Origin: Obelidium mucronatum
Lineage: Eukaryota > Chytridiomycota > Chytridiomycetes > Chytridiales > Chytriomycetaceae
Assembly: GCA_025765595.1 (NCBI GenBank)
Contig: JAIVFH010000011.1
Location: 372,001 to 436,000, forward strand
Length of the DNA stretch: 64,000 nucleotides
Direction: 5' to 3'
Shown here piece by piece: positions 21,512 through 32,482 of the stretch. Positions within the stretch are counted from its first letter, which is position 1, and each line of letters begins with the position of its first letter. The notes beneath the pieces were generated by a model. It did no database searches and was not told the origin of the DNA. It worked only from the letters and a program-made list of their open reading frames with translations. The position numbers were made by a program, and so were the translations under genes.

Positions 21512-22766
21512 TTACTGTGACTTCGCAACTAATGAAGCCAAATGAGCCCGACGAGCAACTGGTGGAGCGATTCCAAGAGCCTGACGTCTCGATAGTGAAG
21601 CAGGGTCAAAGTACTGGCCTCTCACCCAGAGAAGTCGCGCGATCTCCTTGACGAAGCACAACCTCATCATCGAAATCAACTGTTGCTGAATGGAACGAGG
21701 AGCGGTTGTCCCAAACTGCGATATCATTCTGATTCCACTTGAATCGAACTTGCAAGTCGTGGTTTTGGACTGCCAAGTCAAAGAGGTGGGCGAGAACAAG
21801 ATCGCTTTCATCTTTGGAGAGCTCGTTGATTCTTTGGGTGAATCCCTTGTTGGCAAAGACTCCCTTCCATCCAGTGACTGGGTTCGTGCGGATTACTGGG
21901 TGGATGGCGATTAATTCCGTTCCAACGTCTTCTGGGGCGCCACGTGGACCGGCGACCAAAGTTGTTCCAGCGGCAGCGGCGGCTTGGTGGAAGTGGGCAG
22001 CACTGTGAGTTGCGGTCAAGCCTTCCAAGAACTTTTGGAAGGCTGGGGAAAGACGTTCATACACTTCGTATGCACTGGCCCAAAGAGTATCTCCTCCCTC
22101 GGTTGGAAGCTTGTTGAGTTTCAATGCGGCATAGTCGGAGGGGACTGGTTCGAAAGTGATGCTGAAAAGAAATTATCAGCTCATTAGCTGGAGAAGATAT
22201 AGTACGAAAACGAATACTCACTCGGAATGCCAGTTTCGAGAATGGAACTCGGTTCTGGTGCCATATCCCGACCCATATTTTCTGAACTTTTCAGAGTTGA
22301 TGTCATGACGCTTCTCCCCAAGTTCATCAGACAAATCAGTGAGTGGGTGGGTGTGGAGTCCGGACGTGGCTGGCTTTCCTCCCGCGCGGCCAAGGCGATC
22401 AATGAACTCGGCTTGTTCTTCAAAGGTAACATCTTGATCACGCAAGAAAACAACGTTACGTTCAGAGGTAAGGACCGCAAAGTCCTTGATGAGCTCATCC
22501 GCATTTGGTGCTTTCAAAATGTCACGGATTTGGATAGTTCTGTTTGAAAGCAGAATTTTCAGTCAGAATTTACCAACCTTCGGCAATGCCGCAACATACC
22601 CTTTCGCGAACTCTGTTCCAATGTGTGGTTGGACCTTGAAGTTCTTGTACGCGTCCAAAGAAAAGTTTCTCTTCAAAGGTTGGACCTTGAGTGGGCCAGC
22701 GGATTGAGCCTTCAAAGACAAGGCGGCAGTAGCGTTTGAAAGTTGTTGGGTTTCGACAGGAGACAT
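21512..22766 (-). CDS. TauD/TfdA-family dioxygenase, copy D
   Basis: Starts MSPVETQQLSNATAALSLKA and has QPHIGTEFAKGY at the end of exon 1. Exon 2 carries LRDQDVTFEEQAEFIDRL and ends in the NWHS(D) metal motif; exon 3 begins ITFEPVPSDYA. Later come NPVTGWKGVFANKGFTQRINEL, FKWNQNDIAVWDNRSSFHSATVDF and GDRATSLGER. An additional base near 21620 (GGCCAGTAC against GGCCGTAC-like paralogues) shifts the frame before FDPASLSRRQALGIAPPVARRAHL, which then reads to TAA at 21512. Closest to copy B at the N-terminus, so B and D are probably the most recent duplicates. Confidence 0.82.
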
Positions 22767-23074
22767 AACTGAACGATAATTTTGTATTTGTGGGATTGGA
22801 GGCACCAGTGTGCTGCATTTTATATTTTGCTCATCAAATTGCGTCAGCGGTAAGTGCTGCAGCACCATCGCACTTTGTTTTGATTTCAAAAAGTTATTTG
22901 AAAGTAAAGAACTAATCAATAAAGACAAAGATTCAATTGTTATTCGGTATTAAACCATTCAGAATTCATTCATTAACCAGAAAATTTCATCTGTTTCTAT
23001 TTTCAAATGAACGACAACATGAACAACCAGAAATTTCATACCTCAACGAAACGAAACTAAAAAGTCCATTGAAA
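22767..23074. promoter_or_regulatory. Divergent promoter of dioxygenase D and a small secreted protein
   Basis: On the minus side GCATTTTATA (22815-22824) sits 49-58 bp before the copy D ATG, the same element and spacing as copy A. TGCGTCAG about 30 bp further upstream is a possible half-site of the CRE type seen at copy B. Confidence 0.4.
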
Positions 23075-23497
23075 ATGCATGCTGCTCTTACCCTGGCGGT
23101 TTTCTCGATTCTTGCTGCTGCCGCCCCAATTGGCAGTCAGTATGAAGTATCAGTTATCCCTGCCGGCGTCTGCAACTCCCTCCAACCCAACTCAACAGCA
23201 CTTGTCCTCACACCGCGAACATTCACCCAAGACTCTTCTGAATCAAATTCTACTTGGGTTGCGACTTTTCCTCAAGGCAATATCAACGTAACCGTGCTGG
23301 AAGATACAACATCGCCTGGCCATGATCGCTCATTCAACATCATTGATTGTGCAAAGAACGCATTAACGCAAAGTTTATGTAAAAATGCAACTGTTTCAAG
23401 TGATGGAAGCGATACGGTACTTTCGGGAAAGTCAAAGTCCGCAACTGAAACGTGGTCTTTCGCGTGCGAAACAACTATTACTCTGTTCCATGTGTGA
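23075..23497 (+). CDS. Small secreted Cys-containing glycoprotein, family not recognised
   Basis: A 140-codon single-exon frame. MHAALTLAVFSILAAAAPIG is a signal peptide with a good cleavage site. The mature part has Cys residues at VCNSL, DCAKN, LCKNA and ACETT, consistent with two disulfides, and several NxS/T sites (NST, NSTW, NVT, NAT). Ends TLFHV. Small, Cys-containing, secreted and without a recognised domain: effector-like or wall-associated by inference only. Divergently transcribed from dioxygenase D. Confidence 0.68.
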   Translation: MHAALTLAVFSILAAAAPIGSQYEVSVIPAGVCNSLQPNSTALVLTPRTFTQDSSESNSTWVATFPQGNINVTVLEDTTSPGHDRSFNIIDCAKNALTQSLCKNATVSSDGSDTVLSGKSKSATETWSFACETTITLFHV

Positions 23498-23831
23498 TTA
23501 TAAGTTATGTCACAAGTAATTTGTAGTTCATTTTATTTCATTATCCCGCGACAATAATAAAGTCTCTGTAAAAAAACATGTCCGAACGGCAGACAGTTGT
23601 GAACCAACACATACACTTACCATAACCACCATCATCACCATCACCACTACTACCCACAGCTACTGGATAAATCGCTGAGTAAAAAGTTGCAGAATACTCC
23701 GACACTGGGCTCTCGTGCACGCTCACTTCCGCCGTCTCCATCCACTTCATCAACAACGCGATCCTATCCTCGAAACAATAGAAAGTATCACTTTGTTAAA
23801 ACAGCCGCTGATCCGCGAGAGCGACTCCCCA

Positions 23832-25351
23832 ATGCAAACCAATCCTCGACACCGCGAAGGAAGCGAAACAGACAACGAGGATTCAGCAGCTTCAGCGGAG
23901 CTGATTGCAGAGGCCGCTGCGGAGTCGAGTTTTCTGCCGGACGACTCCGATGCGGACGCCGGCGCAGAGTTTCGCGATTCTGGCTTCGACGAAGAGACTC
24001 GGGAGGCGGAGGAAGAGGAGCAAGGATGCGTGGCGGCGAGAAGAAGGAACGTGTCTTTAGCGAGGAGGCGGGGGGACGCATTCGGGGCCCAAACAGACAC
24101 TGGCACCAACAGAATCAGTTTGAATACAACCAAAGCAGTGAAATCGGCACCAGCTGCGGATATACCCTTCATGGAAACCCTTTGCCGCAATACTGCCCTC
24201 AAAATCAGGACGATTCTGTCGACGACGATACTGATGATCCAATCCAAAATTTGTACACTCAAGGCACCCCATTTCTGGTTCCATCCAATAGCCAACAGTC
24301 AAACTCGACGGCTGCAACACCAACCTCTGTGTTCGAACTATTTGATACCAATCCCAACGACGGTTTCTCGGAGACTTTTTGCAGTAGTCCAGTCAATGGC
24401 AGCAGCTGTGCACCTTCGCCAACTCACACAGCGATAAGCAACACGACGGGGTTCTCGGACCGAAACAACGAGGAAGCATGCGAAATCACAATTTCTAGAA
24501 ACAGCAATGAATTGCCAATATTTTCAAACACCAACAATTCGCGGTTTGGCTCGTCACCTCTCAAGAACCAGAGTTGCAGTTCAGAAGAGTTTATTGACAA
24601 TTTCGATGGTGATAATGTGTCACCCGTGTCATCTTCTATTTGGAAACGTAAGCGATGTGAAAGTCCTAGCGATGAAGACGATTGTGAAGAACGGGGACAG
24701 AGAGAATGGAATAGAGACAGTAGTCCTCGATTTCAGGGAGATATGAATGAGAGTGATTATGACGGCCGCGAGGAAGAATTCGATCAAGAGCAGCAGCTGC
24801 AACCGCCGGCATCGGAATTCAGTCAAGCCTGCAATGAAATCCTACGACACGACAGCGGCGAAATCAAGGATGAAATTCTGTCACGAAATGATTCAACAGA
24901 ACTTATGAAGTCTGAAAGTGAAGACGTTGATTCCAATGGCAGCAATCGCAGTAATCGTCATTCATCATTTTTGCAATCCGAGTATACACGACTTTTGAAC
25001 GAGTCCCAAACGTTGACCGCGATGCTGTCTGAATTGCGATCTGAAAACGAGCTTTTGAAAGTGCAAATTGCTTTTCCCATCCAAAATGAACACATCGATG
25101 CGACAAGGGATGGCAGAGGGGATCCGTTAGCGTTTGTACGAACACAAGCAACAGAAGTTGTTCTAGAGTTGAATGACGCCGTTGAAAAAATACGGTCTGG
25201 ACTGGAAAAGGGATTTGGCGATATTGTCGAAGGTGGGTGATTGAAGTGCCAAGCGTTGAGTTGCTGACTTAAAAAAACACAAATAGGAATGACAGCTCTC
25301 CGGCGCGTTGAACAAAGACTAGCATCGGTAGGTGGAATTCTAAGCCTTTGA
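23832..25351 (+). CDS. Acidic, Ser-rich protein with a C-terminal coiled coil; family not recognised
   Basis: Begins MQTNPRHREGSETDNEDSAA with a strongly acidic stretch (LPDDSDADAGAEFRD, EETREAEEEEQ) and a basic ARRRNVSLARRR patch. The frame must then shift once between about 24120 and 24200 to enter the long Ser/Asn/Asp-rich segment that includes SIWKRKRCESPSDEDD, a possible nuclear localisation signal. The C-terminus has a heptad-like region (YTRLLNESQTLTAMLSELRSENELLKVQI) and VVLELNDAVEKIRSGLEKGFGDIVEG. A short intron (GTGGGT...AATAG, about 25234-25286) precedes the last exon MTALRRVEQRLAS. The layout resembles a nuclear regulatory protein, but no DNA-binding domain is seen. Confidence 0.5.
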
Positions 25352-25482
25352 TTTTTGGCGAGTTTACGGTTTTGCAACGACTCCCTCAAAATAAATATCT
25401 CCATATGCACACTTTAATTACAACTATAATAAAAAGGTATCATAAATATAAATATTGGTATCCAAGTAATAACGTTTTCCTC

Positions 25483-26320
25483 TCAAAGTCCCCCACTATG
25501 TCCCAGTGCCATAAAGAAACCAACAGCGAAACCAACAACAGGTCCGATTGCAGCCACAGCCACAGCACTCACTTCACTACTCCAACGCGATTGAGCGGGT
25601 TTCACTTCTTTTTGATGCAAAGTTCTCCTTCGCCTCTTGAAACTCCTCACTTGGATAAGAGATTCCGCCAACACACCACTTTCACCACTCTCACCGCTGC
25701 CACCATCAACAACCACTTTGCCGCCTTCTCCATCATCCTCTTCATCTTCATCGTGACTTGAAATCATTTCCTCAAACTTTCTCTTTACGCGAACAAAATC
25801 ACGTTCAAGCGAGTCCAAGCGTTTGTTGGGGCATTGCATCAGCACTGGTGGTGGTGGTGGTGGTGGTGGTTGAGGCCGCTGCTGCCAAAGCGGCGTTACA
25901 GTCTTTATCATAGAATCGCATTCTTTCTCAGAGTACAGTTCGGCCACGACGACAGTTTTACAAGAGGATTCATGAACTTTTGGAGAGTCGCAGTTCAACC
26001 CAAAAGTCTCAGTTTCCTCTGCCACGCAAGAATATGTTGTTGTTTCCGTTGATGATGATGACGCTGCTCCTGTTATTTTCGTGTTATTTCTAGATGCCGC
26101 TGAGGTATTTCTGGGTTTGGAAGAAGGCGATTGCGTCCGATTTGCAACTCGTTGTTTGAGTTCGAGGAATAAGAGGTCGCGTTGGGTCAAGAGCGGCTGT
26201 GGCTTTGGCGTTAATGGTGGTTTTTTAAGGCTAGATAAGGCGGTTTTGATGTCAGCGGCTGTGAAAGGTGGAGGGGGGCGGTGGTGGTGGTGGTGGTGGT
26301 GGAGTGTTGTTGCCCAGCAT
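25483..26320 (-). CDS. Predicted tail-anchored protein with Pro tracts
   Basis: A continuous frame from PFTAADIKTALSSLKKPPL through TQRDLLFLELKQRV, a Ser/Thr-rich part, a poly-Pro run, KRLDSLERDFVRVKRKFEEMI (helical, charged) and a basic RSFKRRRRTLHQKE. It ends in one hydrophobic segment (AVAVAAIGPVVGFAVGFFMAL) six residues from the C-terminus. That is the signature of a tail anchor in ER, mitochondrial or peroxisomal outer membrane, cytosolic domain first. The likely ATG is 26318-26320 (MLGNNTPPPPP), but a one-base slip in the CCCCCC run near 26275 separates it from the rest. Confidence 0.55.
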
Positions 26321-26869
26321 TTAACCCTTGAATTTGCTCAGAGTGAAATATGTGCCTCGCGAATGATGTTACGTTTAATTAAATATCAAAATCACTAGAA
26401 GAAGGAGATAATATATATTTTGTGCAACACAGGAACCTGACTTCAAAGAATGTTCGGTCTTGGAGGCAAAAAACGACGTGTTGGAAGCCAAGCCTTGGAA
26501 AAAATAACACTAAGTTGGAAGAAGACAAAAGTGTGAGGAACTGCTTACTATTGACCAAAACGCGTGGTGTTTTTAAGCCTCCAATCAACGGTGAACGTGC
26601 TTCAGTCACTGCACGCGTCCACGTCTTGGAAGTAGACAAAAGGGTGAGTAACTACTTACTATTGAAAAAACTCACTCTTAACATGTGGAAGGTGTGGTAT
26701 TCTTCTACAGTGTCTTCAAAAGTGTGCGATTCTGTGAATCTCACTTGGTAAAGAAGGGCGCCACCCTTCAAGCCCTCCATGACCACCAAGGGGTCTTATG
26801 GAATCCTGACTTGCAATAATCTGACTTTGCCTACCGATCAAAACAACATTCACTCATAGTTTCCCTACT
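26321..26869. other. Gene-poor stretch with no clear coding sequence
   Basis: A/T-moderate sequence. A related phrase recurs at about 26527-26555 and 26636-26664 (AGACAAAAG(T/G)GTGAG(G/T)AACT...CTTACTATTGA), suggesting a decayed internal repeat or transposon remnant. Frames here show no family motifs. Confidence 0.35.
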
Positions 26870-27268
26870 ATGCGCGCATCTATCATAGACATCAAGATAA
26901 ACGTTATGACAAGTTTGCCTCGCTCAATTCTTCTCGCTCAAAATGGTTCACAGGAGGGATACCAACAGCTACGAAAGTCCGTGGTGCAAAAGATACAGTC
27001 GTCTCAACTACACTTTGAACCAGAGATAAATCGAATGTACAACTGTTCTACGAACGACTACTGCAGTCGAATGGCCAGCGATTTCGAGCTTGGTGACATT
27101 ATCTTCATTCAAGCTGCAGCAGTGGTTCTTGGTATAAAGATTGAAGTCTTTACATTCAACAGCAACGAATCCGGAGCAACGTCATTAGTATCACACATTT
27201 ACTCCAGCATCGAGCTGATTGCATGGATTATTCACATGAGAGGCGTTGAAGGATTATTTAGCACGTGA
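26870..27268 (+). pseudogene. Degenerate OTU-type cysteine protease domain
   Basis: Contains SQEGYQQLRKSVVQKIQ, YCSRMASDFELGDIIFIQAAAVVLGIKIEVFTFN and IYSS, which match the helix-strand core of OTU deubiquitinases (LR..VV..I, Y...M....WGD.IE..A.A..L...I.V). At the position of the catalytic NCLFRSI motif the sequence reads TSLPRSI, so the nucleophilic Cys is Ser and Phe is Pro. GD replaces the WGD/WGG. OTU domains are common in fungal transposons, and the surroundings are gene-poor, so this is probably a transposon-derived relic. Confidence 0.5.
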
Positions 27269-27593
27269 TTGATGGATTCCCAACTTCTCCTGCATCCCAG
27301 TATGTACACAATCTTGATGTTGTAGGGACTGATATGCTGCTGCAGCAAGGTTCTCCGAAGATACAATGGAAATTGTATTGAGAACTCTGGCAGTGCTTTC
27401 TCTCCCTTCATTGTGGAGCATCAGCAAAGCATATGCCAGCAAGCAACGTGAAATGACTCTGTTGAGAAATGTGCTGTTTACTTATGGGTTAATTATTTGA
27501 CCCACTTTTGCGCTGCCCTGCAAATTTGAGCTGCACTCAAGGTTGGGATGTAGGCATTCCCACCGAGAGCACTAATTTGTAACTATAGCTTGG

Positions 27594-27893
27594 GTGGAAT
27601 GTGAAGACAAGCAAAGCTACCGGATGCGTCTTACCTCTGTGAAACTGGGCTTTCATGCAGATTCCATTTGGTGGGTGGCGCAAGGATGTCTGATTATGCG
27701 CGTGTTTGAAGAGGACATTTTAAGATATGTAGTAGAAGTTGACTCTGTCATGATTGGACTGGTTGTAGCGGAAGATTTGGGTTGTATCTGTAACATCTTT
27801 GATGATACCAATGGCAGCCCTCCGGAAGAGCAGACCGTTGGTTTTGTGTCTTCTTTCAAACTGGTATTGAAGTACAAGCTGCTGTTTTGGTAA
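27594..27893 (+). CDS. Hypothetical ORF, unrecognised
   Basis: Frame starting MECEDKQSYRMRLTSVKLGF, ending YKLLFW, rich in Val/Ile/Asp but with no motif I know. It lies 325 bp after the OTU relic and may belong to the same decayed element. Confidence 0.2.
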   Translation: MECEDKQSYRMRLTSVKLGFHADSIWWVAQGCLIMRVFEEDILRYVVEVDSVMIGLVVAEDLGCICNIFDDTNGSPPEEQTVGFVSSFKLVLKYKLLFW

Positions 27894-28423
27894 CGAGTTA
27901 AGAGTAAAGAAACTGTAAATATTTAGTAAATGAAATACACGTTCGAATAATGAGTCTTAATTCCAAGGAGCTGGAGGGTCGCGATTCCTGGGCATTACTT
28001 GCAATTTAGAGCCATTTAGTTGACTGAAATGACCAACGACGTAAGTCCCGTCATCACCACGTACTTTCTTGCAGAATATTAATCTTATGCCTAATAGGTA
28101 CTTTCAAGGCGATGCCACGGCGAAAGACCTGCAGTCAACGGTGAAAGGCATCGAATCAACCGTTTCCGCCCAGGAGGAAAGCCACGAAGTTACCCAAAAC
28201 ACGCTGAGCCGCCAGAACGCAACTCTTACTGGCAATGGCCTGACAGCCATTAGTACCATGTGCAATGGGAACAGATCAGAAATTACCCAAATGAGGGACG
28301 CGTTGCGGGGGCGGTCCTCTGGAGAGTGGTGATCAAGGAAGCCGTGGAGGCGTTTTTCTGGATTGATTCCATGTCGAACAGAGGCCAATTAATTTTATAA
28401 TTCGTATTTTATTCAAGCTGCCG

Positions 28424-29010
28424 TTAACTCAAACGAGATACCGTGCATTCCTTTAAAGCTTTCGCGTTTTCATAGAGTTTTTCACGGGGGAGGAGGTTTC
28501 CCCAAACATCGCGACGATCCATATCGCGATAGTGCGGCACAAAGTTCCGCCCTTGGTTCAACACTTCCAAACGTGCAGCCAAGAATACGTTCATCTCAAG
28601 TAATGACTTGATTTTACTTTGCTGTTCCATATAAAGTGTTGCCTTGACTTTCCCATTTGATTTCATAATCATGTTTTTTCGTGACTAATAATTCCTTCTC
28701 GCGTTCAACAGCGTTGATTGTTTCATGCATTGTCAAACACTCTATTTGAAGCTCAGAAACCTGTAAGTTCAGAGCTTCTACTTGAGTTGCGTGATCGTGA
28801 TCTGCTTTTATCAGAGTTTCCCTGAGCGTGCTGATTTCTGAACTTTGGCTGCTGTTTTTTATCTCCAGTTCTTTGATTTGTTTGGAGCTTTGTAGCTGTT
28901 GATTTTCTGCATTGATTACAAACTGGAAGATTTTGTTCGTTTCCCTTGGCGGCTCTGCCTCTCTTGCTACGGTTACCTCCCCTATTTTTTGATTTTAATG
29001 GGGTTGAGTC
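28424..29010 (-). CDS. Coiled-coil protein or fragment, unrecognised
   Basis: Minus-strand translation gives a strong heptad region: NAENQQLQSSKQIKELEIKN, then SEISTLRETLIKADHDHATQ, VEALNLQVSELQIECL and NAVEREKELLVTKKHD. A one-base shift near 28660 leads into KVKATLYMEQQSKIKSLLEM, NVFLAARLEVL and a C-terminus ending ECTVSRLS. No suitable ATG opens the coiled-coil frame; an in-frame stop lies at about 28993. It may be the 3' part of a broken gene. Confidence 0.4.
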
Positions 29011-29291
29011 CTTATGCTTGATATTACAAGGGAGCACTGGGAAGTGTTACATTAAAATTTCTTGGGATGGTCGAGATTTTCACGAAAAGAATAAAAGAAT
29101 GATTATTAACAATTGAGATAGAGTTATTGGGTACGAAAATAAAAGATCGCGTTTACAAATATTCCAAAATGTTATTAGAAGGTGTCACATTATTGACTTC
29201 TTCCTGTCGTAGCAACAAGACCACCACACACAGTAATGCAAAAACACAAGAGAAACTTTTAAAGGAGTAGCAAGAAAAAAAATGTTCATAT

Positions 29292-31145
29292 TCAAAGCGC
29301 AAACTTGTCAAATCTGACAATAATATTACGTCCCATCACGTTGGTTCCATTCAATTGAGCAACCGCCTTTTCAGCCTCCTCACGAGTGTTGAAACGAACC
29401 ATTCCACAACCCTTGGAACGACCAGTTTCGTTTTCAGTCAAAATATCAGCATGAATCGGGTTCAATCCAAGTGGACGGAACAAGTCCTTCAAATCCTGCC
29501 AACGCGAGCTGTATGGCAAGTTTCCAACAAACAACTGTGTTCCTTGAACGAATCCTGAAGACTGCTGTCCAGTGGAATGTGTTTGGCTGGCCGTTTTCAT
29601 TGGCATTTGCATACTTGTCTTCACGCACTTCAATCACGCGGCCAGAGAGTTCAGTTTGGTTGAGCTTGGCGATGGCTTCTTGGGCTTCCTCGACAGTGGA
29701 CATGAGGACTTGACCGTATCCACGGCTACGGCCCTGGTTGTCGATAGCAATATCGGCCCGAAGAACCGTTCCTCCGTCCTGACGGAAGTAGTCCTTGAGC
29801 TCCTGCCATTGGAGGGTGAATGGAAGGTTTCCGACAAAGAGTTGACGACCAGCGGTGCTACCTGCAGCTGGCTGTTGAGCTTGCTGCACAGGTGAGCCTG
29901 GTTGTTGGGGTTGTTCCTGGTAAGTTTGCTCAATTGGAGCAGCAACAGGAGTTTGGTGCTGCTGTTGCTGCTGTTGCTGTTGGTGCTGGTTCTGGTTGTT
30001 GTAGTTACGAGGGCCGTTGTTGCGTGGAGCCTAAAACAAACCGTCAGACCAAATCTTAGAAGTATGTCAAAATGCACTCACAGCTCCACCTTCAACGAAA
30101 GTCCGGTCCTCTCGCACTTCGATACGACGACCGTTCCATTCAAAGCCATTGTACATTCCTGAAATAAAAATGAATAAAAAGGCCTTTCAAATACAAGAAA
30201 AAGATCTCACCAATCGCTTTTCTAGCTTCTTCAACAGTACCCATAGTCACAGTTCCAAAACCCTTGGATCTTCCTTGGTAATCAGTTGGAATATCGGCAC
30301 GGATCACATTTCCAGCATTGCGGAAAAGATCCTTCAAGTCTTGCCATCCAGCAGAATATGGGAAGGTTACCGACATACATGGCACGAATGTTGACGGTAT
30401 TAACGTCAATGGCGGTTCCTGGAAGAGGAACGTTGACTCCGGCTTCAGCACCTGCAATTAGAGGGAATGTTCGTGTAAGTGTAACTTAAAAAACAAGCAC
30501 GTGCTTTTAGGGCTTGCAGCCAAGCACACAACTTCCAACGCCAATAAACACCTCACGCCCCGAATATTCTCCTCCGATTTAGCCAATCATTCGAGCAGCA
30601 TCCAAGGAAGAAGAGAAGAGGCGGGGGATGTCAATTCACCATCAACTGGGGCAGCAGGAGCTCCACCACGGAATCCGGCACCACTACCAGCATTTCCACT
30701 GTTCAAGTTTCCAGAAACCGCCCTGTCTTCCCTCACTTCGATCTTTCTTCCGTGCCATTCGTAGTTGTTGTATGATGCAACGGCGTTTGCTGCGTCTTCG
30801 GCGCTGGAGAACAAAACAGTTCCAAATCCACGAGACTTTCCGTTAGGAGCCTGGGCAACATCGGCACGGACAACAGTTCCTGGAACAAGTTTAGAAGGAG
30901 ACGAAGGAAAAGTAGGGTTGGGTATGAGAGATCACATGGAACAACCCATACACTTCATACACACCAACTTCACGGAACAGATCCTTCAAATCTTGCCAGC
31001 CAACAATAAATGGCAACTTCATTAGAAAAAATGCTTGGCGTTAGAAAAGAGAGACAGCCGCTCGAATCCGTGAAGGTATTACATTTCCAACAAAAAGCTG
31101 CTTTCCAGCACCAGACACAGACGCAGTATTAGCAGTGGCAGCCAT
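29292..31145 (-). CDS. Four-RRM mRNA-binding protein, Gbp2/Hrb1-like
   Basis: Likely shuttling mRNP/export factor. It starts [21 protein letters not shown]. Each RRM carries the (L/T)P-(F/Y)-x-x-x-WQ(D/E)LKD-x-FR signature of yeast Gbp2/Hrb1. RRM1 is [14 protein letters not shown] with [13 protein letters not shown]2 is [14 protein letters not shown] with [14 protein letters not shown]3 is [14 protein letters not shown] with [14 protein letters not shown]4 is [14 protein letters not shown] with [10 protein letters not shown]. The linker before RRM3 is Gln-rich. VREDR/VREDK follows RRM1 and RRM3. Several short introns interrupt it. A one-base shift near 29590 is needed between RRM3 and RRM4. 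Ends DKFAL. Confidence 0.88.
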
Positions 31146-31584
31146 CATTTACTTCAATAAACCCGAGACAAATCAAGCAGAAACCCTGTGGAATAAATGT
31201 GAGCAGGTTAAACATCTCTGATCTCCGACCCGGTGACTCCTGCTCTCCCTCAGAATGACATATTCAAGCAGCTATTAGTATCCGTTCCTCCCGTTCTTTT
31301 GGCTGTTTCCAGGGGACTGTCTTGCGTGATGTATGGTGCCCAGAGATCGTCTCACCTTTTTGTTGTTTCCCAAAAGAAAAAACCAAGCGTCTCCAAAAGA
31401 GAAAAAGAGAAGTAGAAAAATAATAACTATTAAATAAATAAAAACAAAATACAACAAAGAATCCCATCTACAACGAAGGTTTTAATAATTCAGAAAAAAA
31501 AACTGTTCTCTTTCAATTCGCCGCTATTCTATTTTTTTTTATTTTTATTTATTTATTTACTTTATATTTTTCATTTTTGGCTTG
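31146..31584. other. Intergenic, A/T-rich
   Basis: 5' region of the Gbp2-like gene and 3' region of the EF-hand gene. Contains A-rich and T-rich homopolymer stretches (TTTATTTATTTATTT at about 31543-31557). No gene is seen. Confidence 0.4.
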
Positions 31585-32274
31585 TCAAAAGGGCTGCAGC
31601 CTAATCACCTGCCGAAACTCACGAAACCCAACTTTCCCATCCCGATCCACATCTGCCTCAACAAAACTCTCTTCAGCTAAAACATGTCGTGAATTCACAC
31701 CACTACTATAGCCACCACCACCGTTCACAGTCACCGGCGATATCCCAACACGATCAAAACCGCTCTTCAAATCTTGCAACGTGATGAACCCTCTGCCAGC
31801 CACATCCATAGCGACAAACTGCTGTCGAATCATGTCGTCGCTGTCAATTTGTGATAAGCGAGGCGCCATTATTGCGAGGAACGCGTCTTGTGTCATTTCT
31901 AATCTTTGCATGAAAAAAAAAACAGTGAGTGTTCAACCCCCCCTTTTCTTTTGGAAGGATAGTTATAATAATATGTATTTTTTTTTTTTTTTTACCTCCT
32001 TGTTCCAGATTATACTTGAGACTCAGTTGTTGGATTTCAAACTTCAAGAGATACACAAAAATTCAGTTAGTTTGAATTTCTCTCAGAGTGGGGGTTGCTC
32101 AACTTTTGATGGTTTGAAGCCAAACAGGCCCGTCATGGCTACTTTGAGACCATGACGTGTCAAGTATCCAACACAGTCTGAATCAGCGCGTTTAAATACT
32201 AATCGAATGTTTTCTTCGATGCGGTCCTTCATTGGGTGGGATTCCTGTCGACGGCGGTGGATTTCAGATGTCAT
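31585..32274 (-). CDS. EF-hand calcium-binding protein, EFCAB11-like
   Basis: Three exons (GTTGAG...TTGAAG near 32113-32045; GTAAAA...GATTAG near 31995-31898) give about 160 residues starting MTSEIHRRRQESHPMKDRIE. EF-hand-like units: VFKRADSDCVGYLTRHGLKVAM (first loop DSDCVGYLT), QQFVAMDVAGRGFITLQDLKSGF (loop not fully canonical), and FVEADVDRDGKVGFREFRQVI (canonical DVDRDGKVGFRE). The size, the FGFKPSK region and the arrangement resemble EFCAB11. Only the last loop has all the usual Ca2+ ligands. Lies between the two RRM genes on the same strand. Confidence 0.72.
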
Positions 32275-32482
32275 TGCTGTTTTGAAGATACAAATAAAGG
32301 ATGAATATGTAATAAGTAGACCATGTACCTTTATGGAAAAAAAACCCATAAAACAATAACAAACATGAAACAAGAACACAGTAAAAAAAACAAGAAACAA
32401 AACAGGCAAAGTATAAAAAAAAAATCTAAATAAAACAATCATCAAAAAACAAAAAAAAAATCATCAAAAAAAAAATAGACTG

